Made by a program: the position numbers and the translations under genes
Assembly: GCA_965227745.1 (NCBI GenBank)
Contig: OZ245769.1
Span: forward strand, 3,286,001-3,350,000
Length of the DNA stretch: 64,000 nucleotides
DNA from: GAS368 sp965227745
Lineage (GTDB): Bacteria > Verrucomicrobiota > Verrucomicrobiia > Opitutales > Opitutaceae
Direction of reading: 5' to 3'
Shown here: positions 50,669 through 59,223 of the stretch, one piece after another
How the letters are laid out: each line of letters opens with the position of its first letter
Position numbering within the stretch: position 1 is the stretch's first letter
The notes under the pieces: generated by a model
Databases searched by the model: none
Seen by the model: only the letters and a program-made list of their open reading frames with translations
Told to the model about the DNA's origin: nothing

Positions 50669-51979
50669 CTAGCGACCCGCTTCGCGAAGGAGGCGTTCTT
50701 TTTGCTCGGGGAGGAAAATGTTTTGGTCGATCCAGAGTTGGGCGCTGGAGGGGTCGAGTTGGAGCCAGCGGCGGGCGACTTCGTCGACCATCTCGGGGCG
50801 CTTTTCGCCGGGGAGTTGGGTGGAGAGCCAGTTGGCGGCGCGGGCGGGGGAGATTTGGAGCTGGGATTCGAATTCGCGGCGCAGCGCGGCATCGCGCTCG
50901 ATGCCGGGGGGCAGCGAACTGGCGGCCGCGGGATTGAGGGCGGTGACGAGCCCACCACCTCCCCCGCCCAGAGACGCGAGCCCGGGCGTGATGAGATCGC
51001 CGCGACTGGAGCGCGCGGCGCCGAGGCCGGTCTCGATGCCGGCCATCGCTGATTCGCGGGCGGCGCCAGCGGCCAGTTGCTGCGACCACTTCCACGCGGC
51101 CTCAGGGTCGCGCGCGACCCACGTCTGGCTGAGAGTGCCGATGAGCGCCCAGCGATCGCGCCCCGGCGGCACCCACTCGATCACCTCGGTGGCGCGCTCC
51201 GGTTGCACCTGCGCGAGGGCAAAGCCGATGCTCGTGGCGGCGCGCGCCTTGCCCTCGCCAGCGGGAAGATCGCGCAGCCACGCCAGCGCGGCGGGCGCAT
51301 CACGGCGCGCCCAACTTGCCGCGGCGAAACCCAGCATCTGATTCCGACCGGCGGAGTCGGGCAGCGCGTGCAGGCGATCCAGCGCGCGAGGACCTTCACG
51401 CGCGGACAGCCGATCGGCCACGGACTCGCGCGCGTAGGACCCGACATCGGAAACCGGGACCTGCAAGGCCCATGCGACCGCCGCAGCGGGATCGCGCGCG
51501 ACATAGGCGCGGGCGACCGCTTCCGTGCCCTGCGTTTGCGCCGCGCTGCGCGGCAGCGTGACCACGACACGCGACGCCGTGGCCAAATCTTCCTCGGCGA
51601 GCGAAGCGAAGACAGTGCGGGCCAGTGGGCCGCGCTCCCCCCACGCGAGCGTCTCGAGGGCGGCGATCACGCCGGCGGAATCTTCGCGCCGCGCGGCGGC
51701 GAGCGCGGTGGCGCGGGCTTCATCGACGGAGACGGCGGGCTTAGGCGGCGCGGAGGCGACGGGGTTGACCGTGGGCATCTTCGGCGGGCCGACCTCGGCA
51801 AATTTCGTTTCGCAACCGGTGAGGGCGGCGAAGAGCAGGGCGGCGAGAAAAATCGAGCCCGTTGAACGATGCGGGTGGCGGGATCGTTTCACCCCACACG
51901 CAACCCGCTTCGGCGCCGCGCGCAAGTCATGCCACGCAATCCACTGGGGTGGGATTTTCCTGCGGTTTCGTCGATTCAT
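50669..51979 (-). CDS. lipoprotein with HEAT-like Ala/Arg repeats
   Basis: A 436-aa protein. A basic N terminus and lipobox LTGC (about Cys57 of the chosen start) are followed by a region rich in repeats of the form RDPxAAxxWAxxLPxG (WARRDAPAALAWLRDLP; VARDPAAAVAWALQVP; VARDPEAAWKWSQQL). Such repeats form helical solenoids. A Gly-rich linker (LGGGGGGL) separates the last ~75 residues, which have a further copy. The Met at 51979 is chosen over 52069. Surface-exposed protein of unknown role. Confidence 0.65.
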   Translation of the reverse strand: MNRRNRRKIPPQWIAWHDLRAAPKRVACGVKRSRHPHRSTGSIFLAALLFAALTGCETKFAEVGPPKMPTVNPVASAPPKPAVSVDEARATALAAARREDSAGVIAALETLAWGERGPLARTVFASLAEEDLATASRVVVTLPRSAAQTQGTEAVARAYVARDPAAAVAWALQVPVSDVGSYARESVADRLSAREGPRALDRLHALPDSAGRNQMLGFAAASWARRDAPAALAWLRDLPAGEGKARAATSIGFALAQVQPERATEVIEWVPPGRDRWALIGTLSQTWVARDPEAAWKWSQQLAAGAARESAMAGIETGLGAARSSRGDLITPGLASLGGGGGGLVTALNPAAASSLPPGIERDAALRREFESQLQISPARAANWLSTQLPGEKRPEMVDEVARRWLQLDPSSAQLWIDQNIFLPEQKERLLREAGR

Positions 51980-52351
51980 GTCGAGATTTTCGGCGCTAGC
52001 ATCTGCCTCCCTGGGGAGAGCACTACTGTTTAATAGGTATATCGATACCATTACAGTGAGAGCACACACTACTTAAATTTAAGTAGTGCGTGCTGAGTTA
52101 AGATAAAAATTCTCATAAAATCACGGCCACAGGGCTTAAATTGAATGAAGGCGGCGCGCAGGATATTGCTGAAACGGGAGTAAGCTACTAGCTATCGGGT
52201 AGGCGCGTACCTTTAAAGTAGTAGAGCAGTCCTTGACGGGCGGATCGGGGGGCGGCAATCCGGTACAGGGATCCTCATTGCGCCGGTAGCGTCGCTCTGG
52301 GTGCGCGGCTCCGTTTACCTTTTCGTGACAACGCTCGACACCGTCACGGCG
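51980..52351. other. intergenic region with a 34-bp palindrome
   Basis: About 370 bp without a gene. Contains the palindrome at 52061-52094 and is otherwise AT-richer than its surroundings; nothing else seen. Confidence 0.45.
52061..52094. repeat. 34-bp near-perfect palindrome
   Basis: AGCAC-a-CACTACTTAAA and TTTAAGTAGTG-c-GTGCT meet without a spacer; a single mismatch in 17 bp arms. No T-tract of the kind needed for a terminator, so a protein-binding site is more likely. Upstream of the lipoprotein gene start at 51979. Confidence 0.7.
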
Positions 52352-53254
52352 TCAGTGCGTCATGATATAAAAGATGATATTGATCGCGAGGGGGTAGGCG
52401 ACTTTTTCGGAGTAGCGCTCGAAATACTCGTGGTCTTCGCCTTCGCGTTCCCAGCCGTCGCTGTCGTCGGAGTTGTGGAGGCCCATGACCATGAGGCGGC
52501 CTTTGGCGTCGAGGATGACGCGGTGGTGGATCTGCTGGTTGGCCACCTTCATGCCGATGCGGATATTGGGGACTTGGACTTTCTCGCGGATATTGAAGAC
52601 GCTGCGGTAGAGCGGGTGCTCGAGGGGGAGTTCCTCGAAGTGCGAGTCGGGCAAAACCTGTTTAAACACGCGCTCGACGTGCGCCATCTCGGGGTCGCCC
52701 CAGAAATCGGTCATGAGCATGAAGCCGCCGTTTTGGAGGTAGGCGCGGAGGGCGAGGACTTCCTGATCGGTGAGCGCGAGGGAGCCGGGGGCGGAGGCGA
52801 AGATGAAGGGGAAGCTCGCGAGTTCGGGGTCGGTGGGGCGGAGCAGGAGGCAATTGGGGTCGACCTTGAGCGAGGTCATCTGCTGGAGGCGCCAGGAGAG
52901 ATTGAGGTCAGCGTCGGGGAGATCGGTGGTCCAACTGCCGCGTCCGCCATAGTTGGGGCGGGGGGCGGCGTCGAAACGGAGGCGGACGAAGGTGAAGACA
53001 TCGCCGCGAAAGGCACCGGGGTATTCCCATTCAGGGGTGCCGGTGCTGCGCGTGGGGATCTCGCGGGCGGTCCGGGTGCCGGGGGCGACGTAGATGCCAC
53101 CACCGCCGTAAAAGCCGCCGCCCCCTCCCCTGCCCCCGCCGCCACCGCCGAAGCCGCCGCGTTGGGCGAGCAGCGCGCCCGCCGCCAAAAAGGCGGTGAA
53201 GAGCAGGAGCACGGGCCGGGAGAGCCGGCGCGCGCGGGCAGCGCAGGGGCACAT
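52352..53254 (-). CDS. DUF4159 domain exported protein
   Basis: A 300-aa exported protein. Signal peptide (RPVLLLFTAFLAAGALLAQ) is followed by a Gly-rich linker (RGGFGGGGGGRGGGGGFYGG), then DUF4159 from FTFVRLRFD (about 95) to the end. LNLSWRLQQMTSLKVDP, RAYLQNGGFMLMTDFWGDP and the late hydrophobic NIIFYIM are the family landmarks. DUF4159 has a glutamine-amidotransferase-like fold of unknown function, often near MoxR/VWA genes. The Met at 53254 is chosen because it starts a proper signal peptide. Confidence 0.8.
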   Translation of the reverse strand: MCPCAARARRLSRPVLLLFTAFLAAGALLAQRGGFGGGGGGRGGGGGFYGGGGIYVAPGTRTAREIPTRSTGTPEWEYPGAFRGDVFTFVRLRFDAAPRPNYGGRGSWTTDLPDADLNLSWRLQQMTSLKVDPNCLLLRPTDPELASFPFIFASAPGSLALTDQEVLALRAYLQNGGFMLMTDFWGDPEMAHVERVFKQVLPDSHFEELPLEHPLYRSVFNIREKVQVPNIRIGMKVANQQIHHRVILDAKGRLMVMGLHNSDDSDGWEREGEDHEYFERYSEKVAYPLAINIIFYIMTH

Positions 53255-53552
53255 GATGGGGAGGCGTTCTAAGGAGGTTGAGGGGCTGACGCGAGGGAAA
53301 GGGGAAAGGTACGGGATTTTGCACCTGCACCGTTTGGGATCGCGACGCGGCGCGGGAGCACGCGGTGGCATGGGAGCACGCGGGGACTCATGAGGGGGAC
53401 GGGGGGCGAGGGAGACGCGGGGACCGAGGGAGTCGGAGCAAGGCGACAGTGGCGGGGGCGGGGAAATTGGGACGGCGGCGAAGAATATCCTCGGCGAGAG
53501 TCACGAGCTATGGATAGTGCCGGGCGTTTTCATAATATTCTATTTGAGCTTC
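53255..53552. other. purine-rich intergenic region between divergent genes
   Basis: About 300 bp, strikingly G-rich on the plus strand (GGGGACGGGGGGCGAGGGAG). No gene; it must carry the promoters of the DUF4159 and DUF4810-DUF799 genes. Confidence 0.4.
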
Positions 53553-54725
53553 ATGCCCTTTACCCGCCCTCCCCGTTTTTTGGCCGCAGTGGCTTGTACA
53601 GTGCTCGCCGGGTTTACTACCGGGTGCACCCCGCTTACGGCGCCGGGGAACCTGACGGATTATGTCGATTCTTTACGGCGCGTGCAGCGCGATCCGAACC
53701 CGAAGAACCTCGTGTGGCATCGCAATAATTTGGAGCTACTCGTCAATGCCGCCGAGTCGCGGCAACTGAGTCCACCACCGGGCCTGCGCGTGGAGTATGC
53801 CTGTTTGCTGGCGCAGCAGGGCAAACCGGAGGCAGCGGAGGAGCAACTCAAGCGCGAGGGCGCGGCTTATCCGGACGCCGTGCCGTTTCTCGCGAGCGTG
53901 CGGTCACGGCTGGGGCAAATCCCGCCGTATCGCTTGAATACGACGATGTTTCCCGCGGCTAAATTGCCGGTGCTGCCCGCGGCGGTGGCGACGACCAAGG
54001 GCGCGCAATTTCCGCGGATGTACGAGGAGAAGCCGGTGACGGTGCTGGTGTGGCCGCCGATCAATACGACCGGGGAGGCGGAGGCGGCTTATTACTATAG
54101 CTCAACGGCGGGCATAGAGCTCATGCGCGCGGGGTACTATCCGCTGCCGGTGGATTTCGTGCGGGCGGTGCTGGGCGCGTTGAGCGCGGACGAGTCGGCG
54201 CGACTGGAACGCGAGCCGATTTCGACGCTGAAAGCGCTATTCCACGTGGACGCGGTGCTAATGACGACGCTCTATCGCTGGCAACCGCGCGATCCGATCA
54301 GCCAGAATTTCGAGGTCGATTTCCACGCGGCGCTGCTCTCGACGCAATCGAGCGCGGTGCTGTGGGATAGCGTCGAGCGGCGCACGGTGGGTGCGATGGG
54401 GTCGGGCGACGTGGGGCGGCCCTCCGGACTCCCGACCGCGGGCGTGACGGCGGCGGTGTTCCCCGGCTTGATCAGCCCAACGAACGGCGCGGCCACTGCA
54501 TCGCCACCGGCGGGAACCGGGCAGCTCATCCCGCAGGATTATATGATAGATCCGACGCGGGGATTTATCGGGATGTTCAAGACATTGCCGGTGGGGAAAT
54601 ACCACGGGCAGTTCATGAAGGACCAAGCGGTGGCGATCGACTACCAGCCGGGCGGGAGCGCGCTGACGTTGCCGCTGGGACAGGCAGTCAATTCGGCCGG
54701 CGGGGCCACGGTGCCGAAACCGTGA
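53553..54725 (+). CDS. DUF4810-DUF799 fusion lipoprotein
   Basis: A 390-aa lipoprotein. The lipobox TTGC (about Cys25) is followed by a DUF4810-like region (PGLRVEYACLLAQQGKPEAA) and then a DUF799 (GNA1162-like) domain from KPVTVLVWPPINTTGEAEAA (about 164) to about 280. In it YYYSSTAGIELMRAGYYPLP and LFHVDAVLMTTLYRW are the family landmarks. A Gly/Pro-rich tail with LISPTNGAAT follows. In many Proteobacteria these are two separate lipoproteins in a CsgG-DUF4810-DUF799 operon; here they are one chain. Outer-membrane location is inferred. Confidence 0.78.
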   Translation: MPFTRPPRFLAAVACTVLAGFTTGCTPLTAPGNLTDYVDSLRRVQRDPNPKNLVWHRNNLELLVNAAESRQLSPPPGLRVEYACLLAQQGKPEAAEEQLKREGAAYPDAVPFLASVRSRLGQIPPYRLNTTMFPAAKLPVLPAAVATTKGAQFPRMYEEKPVTVLVWPPINTTGEAEAAYYYSSTAGIELMRAGYYPLPVDFVRAVLGALSADESARLEREPISTLKALFHVDAVLMTTLYRWQPRDPISQNFEVDFHAALLSTQSSAVLWDSVERRTVGAMGSGDVGRPSGLPTAGVTAAVFPGLISPTNGAATASPPAGTGQLIPQDYMIDPTRGFIGMFKTLPVGKYHGQFMKDQAVAIDYQPGGSALTLPLGQAVNSAGGATVPKP

Positions 54726-54754
54726 GCAGCGCAGCGCGCGGGGGGTGGGGCGCG

Positions 54755-54800
54755 GGAGAGTTGGGAGCTTAGAGGCGAGAGCTGAGAGCAGGAAAGGGCC
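54755..54800. repeat. degenerate GAGAGCTTAGAG-type repeat
   Basis: GAGAGTTGGGAGCTTAGAGG and CGAGAGCTGAGAGCAGG lie between genes. The same motif returns at 56697-56750. These are low-complexity intergenic repeats of the host chromosome. Confidence 0.5.
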
Positions 54801-54855
54801 GAGGCGTAGGCGCAAGGCGGTGGGGGGCGGTCGGGAGCGACGTCGGGCGGCGGGT

Positions 54856-55158
54856 CTAGCGGGGACCGACGGGAGGAAACATCTCGCGGAGGGCGAGGTG
54901 GCCCTCGATGAGGTCGGCGAAGGGTTCGTCGGGGCCGAAGAGCGTCACGACGTCGTGCCACATGGTGATGAGTTCGGGTACGGGCATCGCGTGCAGGAGG
55001 GCGGCGACGAGGGTGATCTTGGCCTCGGCTTGGCGCGCGGGGGGCAGCGTGTCGAGGTCGCGGAGGAGCTTTTGGAGTTGTGCCGTGTAGTTGTCCACGA
55101 GGCTCTTTAGACAGCGCGCGGGGTGAGTCGGACCGTGGAGAGGGCGAAGGAGAACCAC
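54856..55158 (-). CDS. small hypothetical protein
   Basis: A 100-aa (or 80-aa, GTG at 55098) protein. The conserved-looking part is NYTAQLQKLLRDLDTLPPAR, LLHAMPVPELITMWHDVVTL and DEPFADLIEGHLALREMF, an all-helical protein. No family recognised. GC skew makes the start uncertain. Confidence 0.5.
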   Translation of the reverse strand: MVLLRPLHGPTHPARCLKSLVDNYTAQLQKLLRDLDTLPPARQAEAKITLVAALLHAMPVPELITMWHDVVTLFGPDEPFADLIEGHLALREMFPPVGPR

Positions 55159-55352
55159 CCAGACAGGCGCCGGACGACGCGGAGTGGGAAGACGCGAGCC
55201 GGGCGGCCGAGTCTCTTCAGAGAGAGGACGCTTGCCGGGCTTTTATGAATTCATCCAATTCGTCCGAATTGGCGAATTTGTAATGCAGCATAAGAGCGGA
55301 CGGGGCGGTCGCCGGTTGGCATCGATTTTATAGCGATCACTCGAATGGCACT

Positions 55353-55937
55353 CTACAGCGATGAGGGGGCGGGGAATTTTGGCGCGGCGTCGAAGTCGGG
55401 GGCGTTGTCGAAGCGGTAGGTGAGCTTGACGAGGGCGGTGGTGGGGTTGAGGGCTTGGACGGTGAGCTCGATGGACGCGAGGCGCGGGGGAAGCTGGGCT
55501 TCCTTGGCGGCGGACCAGGAGAGGAGGAGGTAGCGCTCTTCGCGGGCGAGAGCGACCATCCACTCGGTGGGTTGGCGCCAGACGCTGCCGCTGGCGAGTT
55601 CGTCGAGGGTGCGGGTGGGGGCGCCGTATTTTTCGCGGAGTTGGTCTTCGACGAACGTGTAAAGGGCTTTGACCTCGGTGCCGGCGCCATCGCAGGCGAT
55701 GGGGGCGCTGGCGGCGGTAATGGTGGCGAGGCCGCTGGCGGGGGCGAAGCCGAGGGTGTGGCGGGTGAACTTGGGGTGCGTGAGCGGGGGCGCGGGGAGT
55801 TCGTAGACGAGGGGATCGGCGGTGGGCCGGAGTTGCGCACGGAGGGAGTCGAGGGACTGGCCGGCCTCGAGGCCGAAGGGGCCGGCCCAGGCAGCGAAGG
55901 GCGCGAGGGCGAGGAGGAGGAACGCAGGGGGTTTCAC
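55353..55937 (-). CDS. exported hypothetical protein
   Basis: A 194-aa protein starting with GTG at 55937. The signal peptide VKPPAFLLLALAPFAAWAGP begins directly there and a mature part with SLRAQLRPTADPLVYELPAP follows. The mature domain has repeating beta strands (LGFAPASGLATITAASAPIA, MVALAREERYLLLSWSA). The ATG at 56033 gives a 32-residue extension in front of the signal peptide and is less likely. Family not recognised. Confidence 0.6.
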   Translation of the reverse strand: MKPPAFLLLALAPFAAWAGPFGLEAGQSLDSLRAQLRPTADPLVYELPAPPLTHPKFTRHTLGFAPASGLATITAASAPIACDGAGTEVKALYTFVEDQLREKYGAPTRTLDELASGSVWRQPTEWMVALAREERYLLLSWSAAKEAQLPPRLASIELTVQALNPTTALVKLTYRFDNAPDFDAAPKFPAPSSL

Positions 55938-56150
55938 GCGTTTCGTTTCAGTTTTTGTACGGATCGTGGCGAGCGGAAAGCGCGGGGCGGCGACTAAAAA
56001 TGGCAGGGCAAATAATTTTAATACTCTCCGCAAGACGGGGATTGTATTTAAGGAAAGATCTTATTGGGTGGGCGCGGATGCGGCGCTTCCCGTCCCTTTT
56101 TTCTTCTCAACTTATTTGCTCTAGCGACTTTGGTTTCCGGATTTAATTTT

Positions 56151-56690
56151 ATGAAATTTCGCTTTTTAACGATGTTCGCAGCGGTGGTGCTGGCGCTCGG
56201 CTCGGGGTGCGCGATTTCCAAGAATGTCCAGGCTGTGCAATCAGGGACGAAGATCCAGACGATCTATGTGGCGCACAATGAGCGGGTGCTGATGAAGGAT
56301 TGCACGAATGAGATCGTGCGGCAGCTGAATGCGCTGGGGTTTGAGGCGAAGCGCTACGATGGCGAGCGGCCGCCGGAGGCGAAGCACTACATCACGTACA
56401 CGGCGAACTGGAATTGGGATATGGCGATGTACCTGACGTATTTCCGCGGGACGCTATATGAAGACGGGCGCGTGCTGGGCGAGGCCGAGTACGATGCGAA
56501 GATGGGCGGCGCGAATTTCAATAAATTCGGAAAGACGGCGGAGAAGCTGCGGCCGCTGCTAACCGAACTGCTGGCGAAGGCGGAGCGGGCCCCCAAGGGT
56601 CCGGAGGCGCCGCGGCTCGGGACGGGGGCAGCGCCGGCAGTGGTGCCGGCGCCGGTGAAGCAGGATCCGACGGGGGCTTCGGCGTTGTGA
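56151..56690 (+). CDS. Sbal_3080-like lipoprotein
   Basis: A 179-aa lipoprotein. Lipobox LGSGC (about Cys21). The YTANWNWDMAMYLTYFRGTL and GEAEYDAKMGGANFNK blocks match what I recall of the Sbal_3080 family. The C terminus is a Pro/Ala-rich linker. Function unknown. The Met at 56151 starts a normal signal peptide; the frame is open upstream to 56064. Confidence 0.75.
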   Translation: MKFRFLTMFAAVVLALGSGCAISKNVQAVQSGTKIQTIYVAHNERVLMKDCTNEIVRQLNALGFEAKRYDGERPPEAKHYITYTANWNWDMAMYLTYFRGTLYEDGRVLGEAEYDAKMGGANFNKFGKTAEKLRPLLTELLAKAERAPKGPEAPRLGTGAAPAVVPAPVKQDPTGASAL

Positions 56691-56696
56691 GAGGGC

Positions 56697-56750
56697 GATG
56701 GCGGGCGCGGAAAGCTGAGAGCTTAGAGTCTAGAGCCGGAGCAAGGCGAA
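56697..56750. repeat. degenerate GAGAGCTTAGAG-type repeat
   Basis: AAAGCTGAGAGCTTAGAGTC and TAGAGCCGGAGC: a second copy of the low-complexity repeat seen at 54755-54800. Confidence 0.5.
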
Positions 56751-56772
56751 GGGTCTCGGGTCTGGAGGGAAT

Positions 56773-57684
56773 TTATAAATCGTCCACGGCGGCTTTCAAG
56801 CGGGCCTCGCGCAGATCGACCGATCGCACGGTGACCGAGGGGCGAATAAACAGTACGATCGAATCATCGATCCTAATACCGCGTTCGTCCAAGACGATCT
56901 CATCAGAACCGATCTTCCACGTGTAGCGGAGAGATTTGAACGTCACCCCCGGCGCTGAAGAATAAGTGGCCTGACGGATTTTAGGCTGGCTGGGCGATCC
57001 ATACTTTTGCGTGAGCACGGTGAGCATCGTATCAAAATCGGCGAGGGCAAAGCGGACATCTATTTCCCCGAGTAATACGTTGGTGGCGACCGCGCGCTCG
57101 CGCTCCGACCACTCGCGGCGCTCGCGCTCCCGCGCAGCCACGGCATCCCAATCCGCCAGGCTCTGCGCGTGAAAGAAGTACCGGATATCCGCCGGGATAT
57201 TACCGAGGGTGTCGTTGCGCGGGCCGCCGGACTCGTAGTCCAGCCTCACCTGCAGTTCCACCCGGCCGGTCTCGCGTTTATTAAGATAACTGGGCTGGGT
57301 GAGGACATCTTTCGCCGTAAACACCGCGCCGAAATTAAACACGGGCAGGGTGACGGGATCGTGAGGGGGTTGGTGGACTTCGCGGCGATATTTGTCGGTG
57401 AAATCCGCGAGGTTGGTGCCAAGGAGATCGCCTTTGACACCGAGGGCGGCAGGGGCCGCGGCGGAGGTGCTGGCGGGCGGGGAGGATGGCTTGGGGGCGG
57501 GAGCGGTGGAGGCGGATTGGCGGGTATCGCGCTCGAGGGGGAGCTCGGGTTGGGCGGGTGGTGGCGCGGGCTGCGCGGCGCGGAGTGACGTCGCAAGGAC
57601 GGCGCAGGTGAGCGTAGCGGCGGCGAGAGCGACGATTCCACGCGAGAGCGGATTCGGTTGCCGGCGGGGCAAGAGATAGGCCAT
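56773..57684 (-). CDS. exported hypothetical protein
   Basis: A 303-aa protein. A membrane or signal segment (GIVALAAATLTCAVLATSLR) is followed by a Pro/Ser/Ala-rich linker of about 50 residues and a mixed C-terminal domain. That domain has LLGTNLADFTDKYRREVHQP, LQVRLDYESGGPRND and late strands GVTFKSLRYTWKIGSDEIVL. No family recognised. The upstream open frame to 57978 runs through the host repeat region and is not coding-like, so the Met at 57684 is used. Confidence 0.6.
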   Translation of the reverse strand: MAYLLPRRQPNPLSRGIVALAAATLTCAVLATSLRAAQPAPPPAQPELPLERDTRQSASTAPAPKPSSPPASTSAAAPAALGVKGDLLGTNLADFTDKYRREVHQPPHDPVTLPVFNFGAVFTAKDVLTQPSYLNKRETGRVELQVRLDYESGGPRNDTLGNIPADIRYFFHAQSLADWDAVAARERERREWSERERAVATNVLLGEIDVRFALADFDTMLTVLTQKYGSPSQPKIRQATYSSAPGVTFKSLRYTWKIGSDEIVLDERGIRIDDSIVLFIRPSVTVRSVDLREARLKAAVDDL

Positions 57685-58320
57685 GCGAGGCAAGATGCCC
57701 ACACCCTTCGTGAAGACACGGAAAAAGCGGAGGAACGACGACGGTAAATTGAGCGATGGGGGAGCTCGCAAAAAAACCCGCAGCAGGCCCACGAAACACA
57801 CGAAGGGCACGAAAACGGAGCGCGGCGCGGGGACTTTATAGCCGTTAGGAATGGAGGAACCACAGAGGCACAAAGACACGGAGGAGGACGTAGTAAAACA
57901 GAAGACAGCGAGCGTACGACGGAGAGCAAACAACGAAAGACACGAAATCGGAGAGCGGATTTTTGTCACAGAGAGCACGGAGGAGGCAACGAGGCGGAGG
58001 GAGAAACGGAGCGGGACGACCGGGAGCGGGATAATATCCCGGTGGGTCGAGATCGCGCACCGATACTTAATTCTAAGTAGGCAGCCGGAGACGCCAGTTA
58101 GAGGCGAAGTTGGGGATTGATTATGAGGTGGAATGAATTTGGCTAGAAAGGCCCGGTGCTGTCGAGCGCCGCTACTTCAACTCCCCTCCCCGGTTTATCT
58201 ATGGCCTCGATTCCTAAGCGTGTCGGCGACCGGCCGATGGCTTCGCCACTGTTTAAGTTGTCAAGAGTTGCGGGCATGACTCCTTTTGTCCGGCTCATGC
58301 TTTTTGGTGCCTGAAAAATC
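57685..58320. other. non-coding junction with degenerate CACAGAG-type repeats
   Basis: About 635 bp. The left part (57780-58000) has imperfect repeats of the type ACAGAGGCACAAAGACACGG, ACACACGAAGGGCACGAAAA and ACAGAGAGCACGGAGGAGG, which I regard as a host intergenic repeat family. The right part (58080-58320) precedes the AT-rich operon and should hold its promoter. A 72-aa minus-strand frame (58143-58361) is not supported. Confidence 0.55.
57845..57995. repeat. degenerate CACAGAG/CACGGAG-type repeats
   Basis: Several imperfect copies of ACAGAG(G)CAC(G/A)AAGACACGGAG in 150 bp, without a coding frame. Low-complexity, of the style found in several Verrucomicrobia and Planctomycetes intergenic regions. 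Confidence 0.55.
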
Positions 58321-59223
58321 ATGTCCACTCCGGAAACTTTTGAGCGGTCGGTTTTGGCCAAATGCGACGCATTTACAGACTTTCAAGTCTGGCCTCTTAG
58401 AAAAACATTGGACCCAAACTCCTGGTTGAATAATTTTACCCCATCCGAAAAGCCATACGCAACGGCACTCTTAAACGGATTTCTCTATTATTCAAAGGAT
58501 TTTTTAATAGAGTTAATTTGCCACTCAATTCAAGACCTAAGCCGCTATTTGTCCCCGCCCCACGATTCTTATACATCGGCATACCATAGCTGGGGAACCA
58601 CACTTCAAAATATAATATTTTGCCGGATAACAGGAGAAACGCCCCATCAAACCGACAGTGGCCACCTTATGATCCGCTACGTGCGTCAACACGCCCGGGT
58701 GCATGAGAGCCAGATGATCGAGGCCGAAGTCGCACTACCGCTCCTTGACGCTTCAACACAAAAGACAGTTATTTTCGTCGATGATTTTGTCGGATCAGGA
58801 CAACAGTTCATTCACACTTGGAAACGGCCCTACCCCTCCCCCAACGGAGCACTTTCGTTTGAAGCCATAAACGCAAAAAATCTCGGGCATAGGTTTATAT
58901 ACATACCAGCGGTAGCTACTAAGTACGGCGTCGGCGAAATCGCCACCCACTGCGCCGGCGCATTCATACAACCAGCCCACATTCTAGACGAACAGTACAA
59001 CTGGTTAAGCCCTAACTGCCCATTTTGGCCTGCCAAACTCAAGAACAGTGCCGCACAAGTAATTGAGGAAATCAGCAATAGGGCCAGAATCCCAGCAGGG
59101 CTCTGGAAAGGATTTCATGATCTTGGAATGGGAATCGCTTTCGACCATTCTACGCCTGATGCTAATCTTCGGATTTTTTATTGGGATCAGAACAACTGGA
59201 ACCCCCTAATACGACGATCATAG
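58321..59223 (+). CDS. phosphoribosyltransferase-like protein of a putative defence operon
   Basis: A 300-aa protein. A type-I PRTase-like PRPP loop is visible as TVIFVDDFVGSGQQFIHTW (about 149-167), matching the hydrophobic-DD-x4-(G/T)-x-G pattern. The upstream region has the LLNGFLYYSKDFLIELICHS helix pair. The fold as a whole matches the PRTase-CE type that others have placed in conflict systems with an ORC/CDC6-like ATPase. Whether it transfers ribose phosphate, or senses or makes a nucleotide, is unknown. The stop TAG is followed at once by the ATG of the ATPase. Visibly AT-richer than the flanks, so recently acquired. Confidence 0.72.
   Translation: MSTPETFERSVLAKCDAFTDFQVWPLRKTLDPNSWLNNFTPSEKPYATALLNGFLYYSKDFLIELICHSIQDLSRYLSPPHDSYTSAYHSWGTTLQNIIFCRITGETPHQTDSGHLMIRYVRQHARVHESQMIEAEVALPLLDASTQKTVIFVDDFVGSGQQFIHTWKRPYPSPNGALSFEAINAKNLGHRFIYIPAVATKYGVGEIATHCAGAFIQPAHILDEQYNWLSPNCPFWPAKLKNSAAQVIEEISNRARIPAGLWKGFHDLGMGIAFDHSTPDANLRIFYWDQNNWNPLIRRS

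Noticed and set aside
58143..58361. 72-aa minus-strand frame before the PRTase-like gene
   Set aside because: Overlaps the start of the PRTase-like gene on the other strand, has no recognisable domain, and lies in the promoter region.
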